A DNA stretch of 64,000 bases, taken from NCBI GenBank assembly GCA_018136815.1, contig CM030933.1:2839144-2903143 (forward strand), read 5' to 3'. Each line of letters begins with the position of its first letter. Positions within the stretch are counted from its first letter, which is position 1. This stretch comes from Isochrysis galbana (taxonomy: Eukaryota > Haptophyta > Isochrysidales > Isochrysidaceae). The translations under genes and the position numbers were made by a program. Under the pieces are notes generated by a model that saw nothing but the letters and a program-made list of their open reading frames with translations, made no database searches and had not been told where the DNA came from. Positions 10,738 to 22,400 of this stretch are shown one piece after another.

Positions 10738-11874
10738 TAAAACTATTGTTATAGTTTGAACTATGGAGCGTGCCGCGACCGCTCCCGAGCCCCAGGCGAC
10801 CCTCGCCACCGCGCCCCACCTGGGACGCCCCATGCCGCCCGAGGCGGCTCGTCAGAAAGCCCTCTCAGAGCCCGTCCAGCCCATCCAAACCACGCCCGCG
10901 CAAGCGCGCGGGGTGGCGAGCACTGGCACCGAACAGGTTGCCCCCATGGCTCTGCGTAGCATGCAGGGGGTCTTTGAGACCCCCTCCAACAGTGGGAAAC
11001 CCTCCCACCCCAAGAGCACCTCATGTGGGAGGGCAGCTCAGCTGCCCTCCCCATGGTGGAAACCTCTACCATCAGTGCACCCAACATGGGAGGGCACTTC
11101 ACAACCATCAATCTCCTACGGAGAGCAACTTGTGCCTCTGTTTTTCAACATGTTGACTCACTTCTCGTTTTCACCCCACTCCTGTGGGCCACAAGAACCT
11201 ACAACTCAGTGCCCTGCCTTGGGCCCTCCTTCAACACTTGACTCCCTCTCCTACTCTCCCTTCCCTCTAGAACCAACCCAAACAGAACGAACCCCCTCGC
11301 CCTCTGTTCAAAGCACCAAAAATTTCAACTCAAGACCCTTGTTGATACACTTCACGTTTTCACCCCACTCTTGTGGGCCACAATTACCTTCAGCTCAGTG
11401 CCCTGCCTTGGGCCCTCTTCCAACACTTCACTCCCTCTCCCACTCCCTCTTCCAACTACAACTAACCCAAGAAGCACAAACCCCCTTGCCCTCTGCTTCA
11501 AGCACCAAAAATTTCGACTCAAGACAAGAGGGAGGACATGTCTTGAGGCGGCGTCGCTGCCCATGCCTAGCGCAAGGGTATAGCGCCCCCACTCAGACAT
11601 CTCCTTCCCCACAGCTCCTCTCTGAGGAGTTGCTCCTCTCCCTCCCATTAGGCCCCCTTGCCTGCGAGACCAGAACAGGATCCTGGCGTAGGGGGCTGTC
11701 TGAGTGTGGAGGGAGGGGCGCTCTGGCTAGCGCAGGTAGAAAGCTAGTGAAGAGCTGGGTGGCATAAGGGGGAAGGGTGCTTGCGCTTGCCGCGGCAGGG
11801 TGTCCTGTCTTGAGTGAGCGCTAGTCCCGTTCCTTTGCCGCGCCGCGACCCATAAGAATTTGTTAAAAATTAAT
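10738..11874 (+). mobile_element. 1137-bp insertion in the LINE with 19-bp target duplication
   Basis: The tatattataaagtttacca repeat lies at 10719-10737 and again at 11875-11893, directly flanking the insert. No inverted termini are visible. The right end is AT-rich (ttgttaaaaatt). A long, variable target duplication fits target-primed reverse transcription, so a short non-LTR or other retroposed unit is likeliest. It carries a 334-codon forward ORF (10763-11767) starting MERAATAPEPQ, rich in Pro, Ser and Thr. The ORF includes a diverged direct duplication of about 200 bp: HFSFSPHSCGPQ near 11160 versus HFTFSPHSCGPQ near 11350, each followed by QCPALGP and, later, STKNF. Confidence 0.75.
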
Positions 11875-12657
11875 TATATTATAAAGTTTACCACGTTCGC
11901 TCTTCCAAATATGGTCATATATTTAGTGGCCGGCGCTAGGTCGGACACTTTGTCATCTATCTTATCCGCCAGCTTCGTCCAAAAAGGTCTGAGAGCCTCC
12001 GGCGCGCCTAGCGGGACGCCTAGGATGGTTAGGTATTCGTTTTCTTGTATCCAATTAAATCTTCGCATGTCCCACAGGGGCTTGCGAAGTCGCTGAGATC
12101 CCATTCTCAGTCCTTGGAATTTGATTGCGTTCGTTTTGCCTCCTGTCGCCATCTCATATAGTTTCACCCATTGTAAGGCCTTGTTTATGCTTTTGTAGTC
12201 TCGGGCTATCAGTGCCGTGTCATCAGCGAACTGGCTTATTTTCAGGTTGTATCCGCTCATGATTTGCCCTTCTCGGGGGCCGGGCGCCGCACTTAGATAG
12301 ATAGATATTATTCGGTACTTTATTTCATCAATGTTGATCTCTATTGATACGCCTCTACCTTTTATTAGCACTTCTATCGTGTCGGGTCTAGGAGACACTC
12401 TACCGGCCTCGTCTCTGATCGCCACAGCGACGCCACTGGCAGGATCACGGATCACCCAGCTCTCCTGGGGCAGCAAACCATGTCCATCCCAGTAGGGCGG
12501 CCGTTCTATGGGCCCGGAGGTGCGCTCCGTCCTCGTATGCATGTAGCTCTTGTAGCATCAGGATGTCTATTCTTGCTTTACGCGCCTGTGACAGCACTGC
12601 GGCTAGTCTGCCGCCCTTGGTACCGTTCAAGTTGTAGGTCGCGATTGTGATGGGTGC
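11875..12657 (-). pseudogene. LINE ORF, endonuclease start plus RT catalytic core
   Basis: Holds two frames: the N-terminal endonuclease (12655-12445) in one, and the later endonuclease plus FADD box in another (12542-11875). There is therefore at least one frameshift near 12450-12540, and a large deletion that fuses endonuclease to RT motif C at about 12270. The last codons (GRANVVNFII) continue exactly into the sequence at 10737 once the insert and one copy of the 19-bp repeat are ignored. Confidence 0.85.
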
Positions 12658-13296
12658 CTTTTGTTATTCCGTCTGCGGTCCCTCGTCTCTCGTCATGCGA
12701 GCGCCCCCTGGCCTGCCACTGCAGCTGCCCCCTGTGTGCCCCCGGTCGCCAGCCCCGTGCCGCTCGCCACCAAGCTGGCCTCACCACCCTACACATGTGC
12801 TTGTGCACGCGCCTCGAGCCGCACGTCTCACCCCCGATGTGCCGATGTGTGAGCATGCGCTCCTCCATGCGGTTCAATATTCCTCTTAAACCACAGCCAC
12901 CACCACAGCCACAGACACTCTGCCCACAACACCTTCAATGCAGCGCATGCAGCCTCACTTGAAGGAGCTGGATGGTCCATCATGGCTGCAAATGAGAAAC
13001 ACACATCGAACATCATAGCTAGAGCAAGTAAGCTCACTTGCCGCGTTGCGCTCCCCTCCGCACCGGTGCACTTGATTAAGGTGGCATTGGCCTCCAAAGA
13101 AGATCTATACATCTGCAACTCATGGCCGCCTTGCTACCATCGAATGGCCCTTGCCTGTATGCAAGGGCGCCTTGTCCAACAAGACTCCTCAATTTCCACT
13201 TGTCAAAACGGTGGGCCTCCTTGATCGCACCGAACCGAGTGCTCAGAGAGCACAGCTGTGTGGCGACGAATGCCGCAGTGTGCGGTGCAGCTCGAA
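12658..13296. other. No gene recognised
   Basis: GC-rich flank upstream of the LINE, then about 300 bp with no coding signal before the ABA4-like stop. Contains the 3' side of the ABA4-like gene. Confidence 0.4.
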
Positions 13297-13857
13297 TCAA
13301 GCTGCCTTGAGCCTCTCCAGGCGCAGATCAAGCTCGCGCTGCGAGATTCCCTTGGCTCCAAGCAATCCAGATGCCGCGGTGCAGGAGTACAAGAGGAATC
13401 CAGTCGGTCCGAACATGAGGGTCATGAAGAGACAGGGCACGATGACGAGCGCGTGGCGCAGCGGCGTCCAGTCGCGCGACAACGCGTCCTCAACGATGGC
13501 GCGCCCGATGAGCAAATCAAAGACGAGGTAGTGAACCCAGCCTGCAAAGACAACCGTCGGATCCTTAAATAAGTTGGTGACACCCTCGAAAGATGAGAAG
13601 TCGATGGGAGCGTCTTCCTCGGTGGAGTTGAGGGCGTTGCTCAATAGGACCGCAACGTAAAGCACCGAGTGAACGAATGGCGGCACAAGCGTGAGCGTGG
13701 GCGTGTGCCGCCAGGTGGGGAGCAGAGCCAGCAAAAGCCACGCCGGCAGCACCAGGTTGGTGAGGGGCCAGAGCTGCGAGACGTCGAGGCCACCGAAGAG
13801 GCCGAGCGGCTTGAGCGAAGGGGCAGCGGGACAAGGTCGCGGCGAAAAGCCGAACAT
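13297..13857 (-). CDS. ABA4-like (DUF4281) plastid membrane protein
   Basis: 186 aa in one exon. Features match the ABA4/DUF4281 family: an early Leu-rich span (LWPLTNLVLPAWLLLALLP), a central motif DPTVVFAGWVHYLVFDLLIG, and a late MFGPTGFLLYSC. In plants ABA4 is needed for neoxanthin formation in the chloroplast envelope or thylakoid. In algae with fucoxanthin-type pigments the homologue's exact step is less certain. The N-terminus (MFGFSPRPCPAAPSLKPLG) is short for a complex-plastid targeting peptide. A pyrimidine-rich acceptor-like TTGCCTCAG lies just above the Met, so an upstream exon with the signal peptide is possible. Confidence 0.8.
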   Translation of the reverse strand: MFGFSPRPCPAAPSLKPLGLFGGLDVSQLWPLTNLVLPAWLLLALLPTWRHTPTLTLVPPFVHSVLYVAVLLSNALNSTEEDAPIDFSSFEGVTNLFKDPTVVFAGWVHYLVFDLLIGRAIVEDALSRDWTPLRHALVIVPCLFMTLMFGPTGFLLYSCTAASGLLGAKGISQRELDLRLERLKAA

Positions 13858-14575
13858 GCTGCCGACAGCACAATCTGAGGCAAGGGAACGTCGGGGGAGA
13901 GAAGAACAGGGAAGTCGAAGCTGATGGGCAGGGAGGCAGTGCGCCGCAGCGCCGGCGCCGGAGGGCCGAGCGAGAGGACGACGGGTAGGTCTAATTTAGG
14001 CGATTGGTTGGGACCCGCTCTCGCGGGAACGCGTGAACCTACAACCTACATGTGAAAGACAGAGACAGCGTCTTTCTATCTACGGAGACCAAAAGCAGCC
14101 GTCGTTGCCGTCTTTCTGGGGGTCATTGCATAGCCCGGTAGAGAAAGACAGCCCACGTGTTCCGTGTGCCAGGGCGCCAGCGCAGGACAGGGAATCAAGG
14201 GCGGGCGGCTGTCGCATCCGCGATCGACTCTTTACGTTTATAATGGATAATGGCTGACCAACCGGATGACCCGTTGACTCGCGCTCTTTCCATGAGAATA
14301 AGAACCTTTCCCGCCGCGTATCCTCCTGACTGTCTCGCCCGCTTTGCGCGTTTGTGTTTGTCTCCTTGTGCACAATGCCATCGCTTCTGACTGCTCTCTG
14401 CTCTCTCTCTGCCCTGTCTTCTGAGTCCCTCCTGTGCTTGCTCTCGCATTGGTCCCGTCCGCTTCCCTCTCCCCGTCACCCCCGCGCTACGCGCTAGTCC
14501 TCGTCCTCGTTGTATATGTTCGCCGCTAGGGGGGCTTTCCCCAGCGCAGGGGCTGCTTTCGTTCATCAGCAGGGG
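13858..14575. other. No gene recognised
   Basis: Upstream side of the ABA4-like gene (its promoter or first exon may lie at about 13860-13990), then CT-rich filler around 14380-14470. Nothing else can be named. Confidence 0.4.
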
Positions 14576-14775
14576 TTGTGCGTGAACGTTCAAGTGGTGT
14601 TCACGGGCTTCGCGTGAACACCAAAATCCCAAAGTGTTCCAGTTATGTGAACACCTCATCCCCCAAGTGTTCACGGCAACATTTGTGAACACTTTGTGAA
14701 CACCTCGTGAACACTTGTGAACACCTGAACACCTCGCATGTGGGGGTCAAGTGTCAAGTGTTCAAGTGTTGCGGA
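14576..14775. repeat. Cluster of GTGAACAC / GTGTTCAC motifs
   Basis: The octamer gtgaacac, its complement gtgttcac, or one-base variants occur about ten times in 200 bp, in both orientations and at irregular spacing. Dense short motifs like this are common as subterminal transposase-binding arrays of DNA transposons. The hAT remnant 330 bp downstream is a candidate owner. Confidence 0.6.
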
Positions 14776-15103
14776 CGGCGGCGGGGGGCAGGGGTTGCGG
14801 CGCCGTGGCGCCGCAGCGCCACACGCCATGCAGGCGGCGGCGGCCGCTCGCTCCCTGCTACTCCCTACTCCCTACTCTTTCTCCCTCCTCCCTCCTCCTA
14901 GGTTCCTCCAACCCCCCAAAACGCTACACATAGCTGTCACAGACCACGGGACACGGGACCCTGCTGCAGGCGCTTAGACGTTAGACGCTTAGATTCTTCT
15001 TACTACTTAGATAAGGCCAGTGTGGCAGTGGGTGGAGAGGGGTCGAGCGGAGCACATGCACATACACACATACACCACGCAAGCACAAACAATAAAGCAA
15101 CAC

Positions 15104-15573
15104 TCAGAGCACACTGTCAAGGTCGCTGATCTCACTATTCTCACCCTCAACCTGCGGTCGCAGCACACTGTTCATCTCAACCGTGATGCACTCCCCCGGC
15201 AGGACCGGGGCAGCCGCCATGTGAGCACGCCGCCCGACGGCGACCATCTCACGAAACTTCTTCAATATAGCCATGACAGGCACCTCTTCGAGAGGCAGGC
15301 CCTTTGACGCGCTGTACCACATCATCAGGTTGCGCAAGTTAGTCTCATTAAGTAAGACGCGAGCGCTCTTTCGTCTTCAGATTGTTCATCAACGAAAACA
15401 CGCGCTCGCATTCAGACGTGTCAGCAGCCGTGTGGTGCGACCCAGGTCGCACGCACCTGCTCGGCCTCCGAGGGTGGACGCGGCCGCTTCGCCAGCGACT
15501 GGTCCGCGGGGGTGTGGGGGCCGCCCTCGGCGGGGGGCCCGGAGGAGAGGGGAGTCACGCCGGCGCGCTCCAT
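15104..15573 (-). pseudogene. Degenerate, internally deleted hAT transposase
   Basis: The reverse strand starts MERAGVTPLSSGPP at 15573. After about 110 nt it reaches the hAT C-terminal dimerisation motif, AADTSECERVFSLMNNLKTK. A one-base frameshift follows, then NETNLRNLMMWYSASKG and a tail ending at the stop near 15104. The whole catalytic core (DDE region) is missing, and the frame is broken at least twice, so it cannot be active. The Met-Glu-Arg-Ala start recurs at 10763 and 58733. Terminal repeats were not identified. Confidence 0.75.
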
Positions 15574-16598
15574 CGCGTCTAACTATAAAGTTAGTTGCAC
15601 GCGGCTGCGGGGCAAGCGACCACCTGGGCGGGTACCGGAAAGGGAGGGAGGAGGGCTGCTGAGGGCTGAGGGCTGATCGAGGGGGGTCTTCGGCCCGAAT
15701 AAATAACGGATCTTCGGTCTTCGGAGTACCCCGATAGGGGGCAAACCGGCCCTCCTCTTGGCTCTTGGCGGGCGCAAGGACGGTATTCCCCTACCCGCAA
15801 CACATAGAGACATGCCGTTCCATGCGACAAGCTCTATCGAGAACGCCCATGGTGTACCGGCGCCGCAATACCGCTGCAAAAGTCGTCATTCTCGCCGCAT
15901 TCGCATTACTGCTTTTTTTGATATGAAAACGTAAGACGTAAGACAACGCAACCTTGTTAAATATGATTTCACAAAACTTGGCTTCTCTCTGTCCCACTCG
16001 CGGCGTCGCACTGCGCCCGCCCTGCCGCGCCAGCATGGCGGCTGCTCTCGCCCACGGTAAGTAAAGATAAGAGAACAAACACACGGATTGCCAATTGCTT
16101 GTTCATACCCTCTTGTCCGATTCTCGCTTGCGTACGGCAGCTAGCGCTCCCACGCAATTCTCCAGCCTTCTGATTTACATCATGCAAAGCAGCAAGCGTG
16201 CACTGAATGTTCAAAGGGTGTGAGAGAGGGTGAAGCACTACCTATGGGGAAACGCGGTCTGCTCGCTTCGCATATCGTGCCGTACTCATGTTGCCCTCAT
16301 ATTGCCGTGCTTGAGGCTTTCGTACCTCACCTTCCGTGCCTTGAAAGCTGCTGCACTGGGCATGCTTTCTGCGTTCCACGAAGGCTAAGCAAAGCAGCCA
16401 GCAACCTTGTGGCACAGAGCATCGCAACTGAATTCCCCCTAAAGCTTGATATTGTCTTTGAAATTTCACCATATGTGGCACCCATTGGCTCAGTTATGTC
16501 ATTCGAATTGTGCGGGCTCCCTCATTCACTGAAACCAATGCGATGCCGCTGACATGAGAGTGCGATGTCGATTTGGCAACAGAATACTGGCTTCTCGA
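15574..16598. other. No gene recognised
   Basis: Contains an unassigned stretch with local inverted bits near 15680-15760 and AT-richer DNA at 15900-16560. Part next to 16599 is the 3' flank of the small single-span gene. Confidence 0.4.
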
Positions 16599-17381
16599 TC
16601 AGTCAGAACGGTGGCGGGCGATGATTTCTGCAAAGCACAGTTGAATGACAACAAGTCGTAAGTTCAGGAGCCAGGTGATCGGCAGCAAGGGCGTAATGCA
16701 CGCACCTTCCTTGGGCGTGTACGAGAACGGGAAAATGTTCAGCGGCCTTTTGTTAATGGAAAGCATGCCCATGCGATTATTGTGCGTGGCGATGCGATGC
16801 TCATTTCCGCCCTGACATCAGATAATGGTGATGAGTAGCGTCAGTGTCAAAGTATGCATGCTGTACGTTTAATTGGCGAGCGGGCGATGGGCTTCATGGC
16901 CGTGGCTGCGCACCTGGTGATTATGGTCCATGCGGACCTTCTTGTCGATCGCCACATCGGTGTGACCGCTGAAGTGCTTCATGATGATGCCGCCCATCAG
17001 GAAGGAGGCTACACCAACGACACCGATGAGCGGAGCAAACTGTGTAGGACACCATCGAGAAGAAGACGGCGTGAGCGGTCGCGAATGTTTGACTATGTGC
17101 AACACGCATGTGCACCACGCGTTCCGGGCCGGCGACACTCCGTGCGCACCGAGAGGTCGAACCAGATCTTGCGGACGCTCATGCCTCGTGGGATCTCGCG
17201 CCATCCGAGAGCAGCCTGTTCCCAGCCTGCACAGCGAGCGGAGGAGGAAGGGGGAGGGTATGGGGTTGGACGCGGGGGAAAGAAGCTGTTCGATGTGTTG
17301 ATCGGTGAGGTTGTGTGCCGCGCATGCGCTTTGTCATGGGGAGGCGAAGTGAGCGGGGAAAGGAGCTGGGCTTTCACCCAT
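16599..17381 (-). CDS. Small single-span protein, paralogue A, five exons (B12D/NDUFA4-like, tentative)
   Basis: Reverse-strand exons: 17381-17378, 17226-17150, 17039-16914, 16811-16706 and 16627-16599, all bounded by GT-AG, giving 113 aa. It starts with a four-base first exon (ATGG). Residues include WREIPRGMSVRKIWFDLS; one hydrophobic span, FAPLIGVVGVASFLMGGIIM; then GHTDVAIDKKVRMDHNHQ, an SINKR motif and a C-terminus ending RHRSD. A short basic N-terminus, one span and a following asp-val-x-x-(k/r) stretch recall mitochondrial B12D/NDUFA4-type subunits, but this is not secure. The partner at 25949 has the same exon lengths except for the last exon (29 against 32 nt). Confidence 0.8.
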
Positions 17382-18129
<748 letters not shown>

Positions 18130-18224
18130 CTCGCGATCCTAACTATATATACACTGTACTTTTAGTATTCAAGTCACAAGTCCTACGCGTTTCTGGGTTA
18201 TGGGAGTACCCCCATGAATATCCT

Positions 18225-18397
18225 ACCCTCGCCGCGTGATGCGCCCCACATTCACCACTCTGTGATTCCCTCCCGTGAGCGCCCGCCTCAGTCTCCCAAA
18301 TTAGACCGCCACGCGCGGGAGAGGGGAGGGGGGTCCCTCACCGACGCCATTGACTTTCGTGGGGCGGGAGGGGCTCGGTCGGAGGGGGTAGGCGTAG
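18225..18397 (+). repeat. Tail fragment of the composite repeat
   Basis: Matches the tail at 29105-29270: gatgcgccccacattcacc, gattccctcccgtgagcgcc, ccctcaccgacgccattg and cgtggggcgggag. It stops abruptly at 18397, where the head of another copy begins, so one copy was interrupted by, or joined to, the next. Confidence 0.7.
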
Positions 18398-18788
18398 CCC
18401 GGTCACTCACTAGGGGGGTGCGAAGGGCACCATTTGTAATGGGCAAACGAAGGCCTAAATAAGCTCCCTATAGGTTCCGGTATGGGAGATCAGCAAAAAA
18501 AACCGGGGGTCTTCCGGCAAAATTTTCGAAAAATACCCGATTTCAGGCCTCTGACGGTCGTGCGGAAATATATGTCAGGCCCCCCTCCGGTATTATTTTA
18601 CCGATGGCCTTCATGCGCGCCTCTCGCAGCGAAACACGAAACCATGGGCATCGGCAGCTGACCCGGACCAAAGATCCTGGTTCTATACACACAGCAATAT
18701 ATTTTCACTATGTTTTTATGGACTTGAACGTGTACGTAAGTATCGCAAAAACTAAAGACGCTAACCGCTAAAAACACCAAGGGCTCGA

Positions 18789-19463
18789 GAACCCAACTTC
18801 GACCCGCGACCGGGGGCGCCACGAGGCCGTTCGAGTCACCGCTCACCATATGGATGCCGCTACGAGCACCAAAGTGCGGTATGCCGCCCTCACAGCCACG
18901 CCAATCGCGCCCGCCGCCCCCCGCGCACTGCGTCGAAATCGGCCGCTTGCGGCCCCCGGTGATGACGTCGTCACGCCTCAAGACGCGCCCTGAGTGCCCA
19001 ACTTCGACCCGCGACCGGGGGCGCCACGAGGCCGTTCGAGTCACCGCTCGCCAAATGGCCAAATGGATGCCGCTACTAGCACCAAAGTGCGGTATGCCGC
19101 CCTCACAGCCACGCCAATCGCGCCCGCCGCCCCCGCGCACTGCGTCGAAATCGGCCGCTTGAGGCCCCCGGTGATGACGTCGTCACGCCTCAAGACGCGC
19201 CCTGAGTGCCCAACTTCGACCCGCGACCGGGGGCGCCACGAGGCCGTTCGAGTCACCGCTCGCCAAATGGATGCCGCTACCAGCACCAAAGTGCGGTATG
19301 CCGCCCTCACAGCCACGCCAATCGCGCCCGCCGCCCCCGCGCACTGCGTCGAAATCGGCCGCTTGAGGCCCCCGGTGATGACGTCGTCACGCCCCAAGAC
19401 GCGCCCTGAGTGCCCAACTTCGACCCGCGACCGGGGGCGCCACGAGGCCGTTCGAGTCACCGC
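18789..19463. repeat. Tandem satellite, about 205-bp units (left part)
   Basis: Three units and a fraction, beginning cccaacttcgacccgcgacc. Each contains gccgccctcacagccacgcc and aatcgcgcccgccgcc; one unit has a small caaatggc duplication. The last unit is broken at 19463 by the hAT insertion. Confidence 0.9.
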
Positions 19464-22400
19464 TAGGCCCAGGTCAATCCTTTTAGCAAAAGTCGCCCAA
19501 ACTTGTCGGCCGAACTTGCGGGATTCTTGAAGCCGATGACCCAAACTTGTGATAATTCTTTTCGCAAGTTGTCGTGCGGCAAGTACGTCCGCAGTCCGCA
19601 GCACGTTTCCCTTAGGGACGCAAAAAAACTGCCGGCGTACTCGCGCATTGCGTGCCCGACGGTCCGACGGTCCCCACCCCGTGCACCATTAGTAGTAGTA
19701 TAGGCCTGTGCTAATACATGTTTGTTCGTCATTGAGGCATTCACATCACACAATACTACATACAACACGGTAACACTACAAACTACAAACGACACACTTA
19801 TTCTCATTCACATTGGGACTTTGTCACGTTGGTTGTTGTTGTAACGCAACATCAACGCCGCCGAAAGTTGGTCCGCCAAAGAAGACGAGCGATCGGGCCC
19901 AAACATCTTGGCAAGCAATGAAAACACTCTCTCACACGCAGCCGAATTAGGAGTCATGCTGAACGCAATCCTTGCTGCTTTCGCCCACGTGGGGAACTTG
20001 GTGTGGTTGGATGACCACCAAGCAAGAACTTCCCGTGTGAACGTTGGGACCTCCGAATGATCGATCGTAGTCCCATCACAGGCGGCCAGGTACGCGGGAA
20101 GCTCATCCAGCAACCTTTGTCGCACGGAAGGTAAATGGCCAAATGCAGGGATCTCGACCAGCCGATGCACCCAAATTGCATCCACCTTGTTATTGGCAAA
20201 GGCGGGGTTGAATGCACGCAAGAGCCCGGTGCGCCGGTGCTGCTCTCCGCAGTGATATGGAGAGGCACACTGATCATTGAGCCGATCTTCGAGATACTGA
20301 AAAGCGCCTCGTACCTGCTGCACAAGCAATGACCATTCAGGCAAAGCAGTTGCGTCGATTGCCCGTCGCATCTCCTGTTCATCAAACACACCTAACGTCG
20401 TGCCATCGTCATACGTAATCACCCAACCTCCGCGCTGACGGGCGTCCGGCACATGCGAGATCACACCCTTAAACCAGCGGTGGTAGGGAGCTTCATAGTA
20501 CTCATTGGTTTTGGTGCCTACATCCAGCTTTGCACCGGCACGCAACAAGCTTGCGATGTTGGGCAGGTCAGAGGCTTCCTCACCCATGGTGCGCCCACGG
20601 CGACGGATACTCTCGAGAGCCTCATACACCAACAGGATCTCGAGACCATCGCCTTCAAGCTTGTATGTCGTTGTGCACAGAACCTCCACATCCATGGCGA
20701 GGGCGAGCTCCAATTGCAGCTGCCGTCCCTGTGTACGGATAATTCGAGCCATCGCCTTAGTCGTAGCATCTCCAATGCCACACTCTTCCAGCTTGGCCAC
20801 GAACCTTTGCAAATCGCCGAAATTCTCCGCCAACTGCTTCATCACTTCCCAGCGGGACCACCAGCGGATCTTTGAGTACCCCTTCATCGTGACGTGCATC
20901 ATATCGAACCATAGAGTGCGAGCGATTTGGGTGTGAGAGATCAGCGTTAGCCACGGTGTCAAAAAGTCTTCAAGAACAGCTAGCTCCATATGCTCACCTG
21001 TGTGCTGCAGGGTGTGTGAGACGCACAACATATCGACAGCGTTCGGACAAAGGTCCAACAGCTTCTGGCACGCCACACCGTTAGTGGAACAGCTATCCCG
21101 CGTGATCCCGACAACCCAATCAGGCTCCAAGTTGACCTTGCGCATGGTGCTAGAGATGTGTCGAAACAGCCCTACCCCATCCATGTGCCTTTCGACCGTA
21201 CTAAAACATAGAAGGCGGTTGCCGATCGCTGAGAAATTGGCATCGACAAACCGACCGCAGACGGTCATTGCTTCCCCCATACGTGTGGTGCCGTCGAACG
21301 TGATGGTTACAAATTGTCCAGCGATCTCTTGTTGCACGAGCGCGATCTCCTTAGTCTCAATCTTGGGAATGAATGTCTTCAGATTCGAGGATTCTGACAA
21401 CGCCCTCCCACCTTTTTCGAGTAACTTTCTGAGTCTCCCTTGCACCCTCTCGAGCGGAATGCCGCTCTCTAGACAAACCTCGACGACCTCCCAACGAAAG
21501 GCGACTGTCTCTCTATCGACGCTGCTGCCGGCCTCGTCCGGATACTGCTCGTAGTAGTCATCCATGAAGGACTTCCGCTCGTTCTTGGACTCCTCTGCCT
21601 TGAAGTACAAAGCCTTGTTCGACGTGTGCTTGTTCGAGAGAATGTGACCTTTGAAGATGGAGAACACCAAGGAGATCTCTTCCTTGCATGCCCGACAAAA
21701 TATCTTCGCGCCGGACGGCGTAAAGGTCTCATCGGGGTAAGCCTTGATGCGGTCCGTTGGCGTGACTTGTTTGGGCTCGGGTGTCTTCCGCGCCGAGCCT
21801 TGCCGCGCGCGGCGCAAGCCGAGGGGAGGCAACTGCCTCATCTGTCGGTCTCGCTCGATGGCTGCCAGCGGGGGCGGGACATTGCCAACTTCATTTCCTT
21901 GCGAGTGCAAGGGCCCTCCGTTGTCCCTCGACGTCCCCAAGGAGGAGGAAGGAAAATTCGCGGTGCTCGATGACGCGCCTAAGGTCGACGCCGAATCTCT
22001 TTGTTCGAGCTCCGAGGACCGCACCCAGCGAGTAGACATCTTTTGCTGCTCCACCAAGAAGAACTCCACCTGCACGAGCTCGGTGGTGGCGTACATGGTG
22101 CCCGCGCCCGTGTGCTTGACCGTGCACTTGCCCAGGTTCTTGTGCCACATCTCTGCGCCGACGCTCACCTCCGCCGCCTTGGTCAGGTCGATGCCATCGA
22201 TGCCCGTGTCGTTGTCGTAGCTGCCGTCGCTGTCGTCGGACTCAACGATGCTCGTGGAGCGGCGCGAGGGCGCGGTCCCAGCCCTGTCGGTCTCGGTCTC
22301 CATCTCCATGGCCTTGTCGCCGCCGTTGTCGCTCGCCTCCTCGTTCTCCTCGTTCTCCTCATCCTCAACTAAGCGCGCGCACCGCTGCTCAGCGCTGACG

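Larger units (their letters stand above)
8924..12657 (-). mobile_element. Non-LTR (LINE) retrotransposon, internally deleted and interrupted
   Basis: The reverse strand carries, in order, the following parts. An APE-type endonuclease start (ITIATYNLNGTKGG, ILMLQELHAY) begins near 12655. More endonuclease (GVAVAIRDEAGRV, YRIISIYLSAAPG) runs to about 12270. A jump follows straight to the reverse-transcriptase catalytic motif, ISQFADDTALIA, near 12235. RT thumb-like sequence then runs to 11875, a 1137-bp insert occupies 10738-11874, and the C-terminal domain continues to the stop at 8924. That domain includes a Cys/His cluster, CRLCRRHREDSCHLAWCPET, typical of LINE C-termini. The RT fingers and palm upstream of FADD are missing, so the copy cannot be autonomous. 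No poly-A tail or flanking target duplication of the LINE itself was identified. The endonuclease frame opens directly after a stop, so any ORF1 is absent. Confidence 0.9.

Noticed and set aside
18398-18420. CACTA-type transposon end (cactagggggg) at the composite head
   Set aside because: The inverse edge reads cacgctttt rather than cacta, so a CACTA assignment is not supported.
18830-18850. tRNA B-box-like gttcgagtc in the satellite unit
   Set aside because: No matching A-box, acceptor stem or cloverleaf could be built around it.
20453-22372. Several forward ORFs of 80-180 aa
   Set aside because: Antisense shadows of the hAT transposase.
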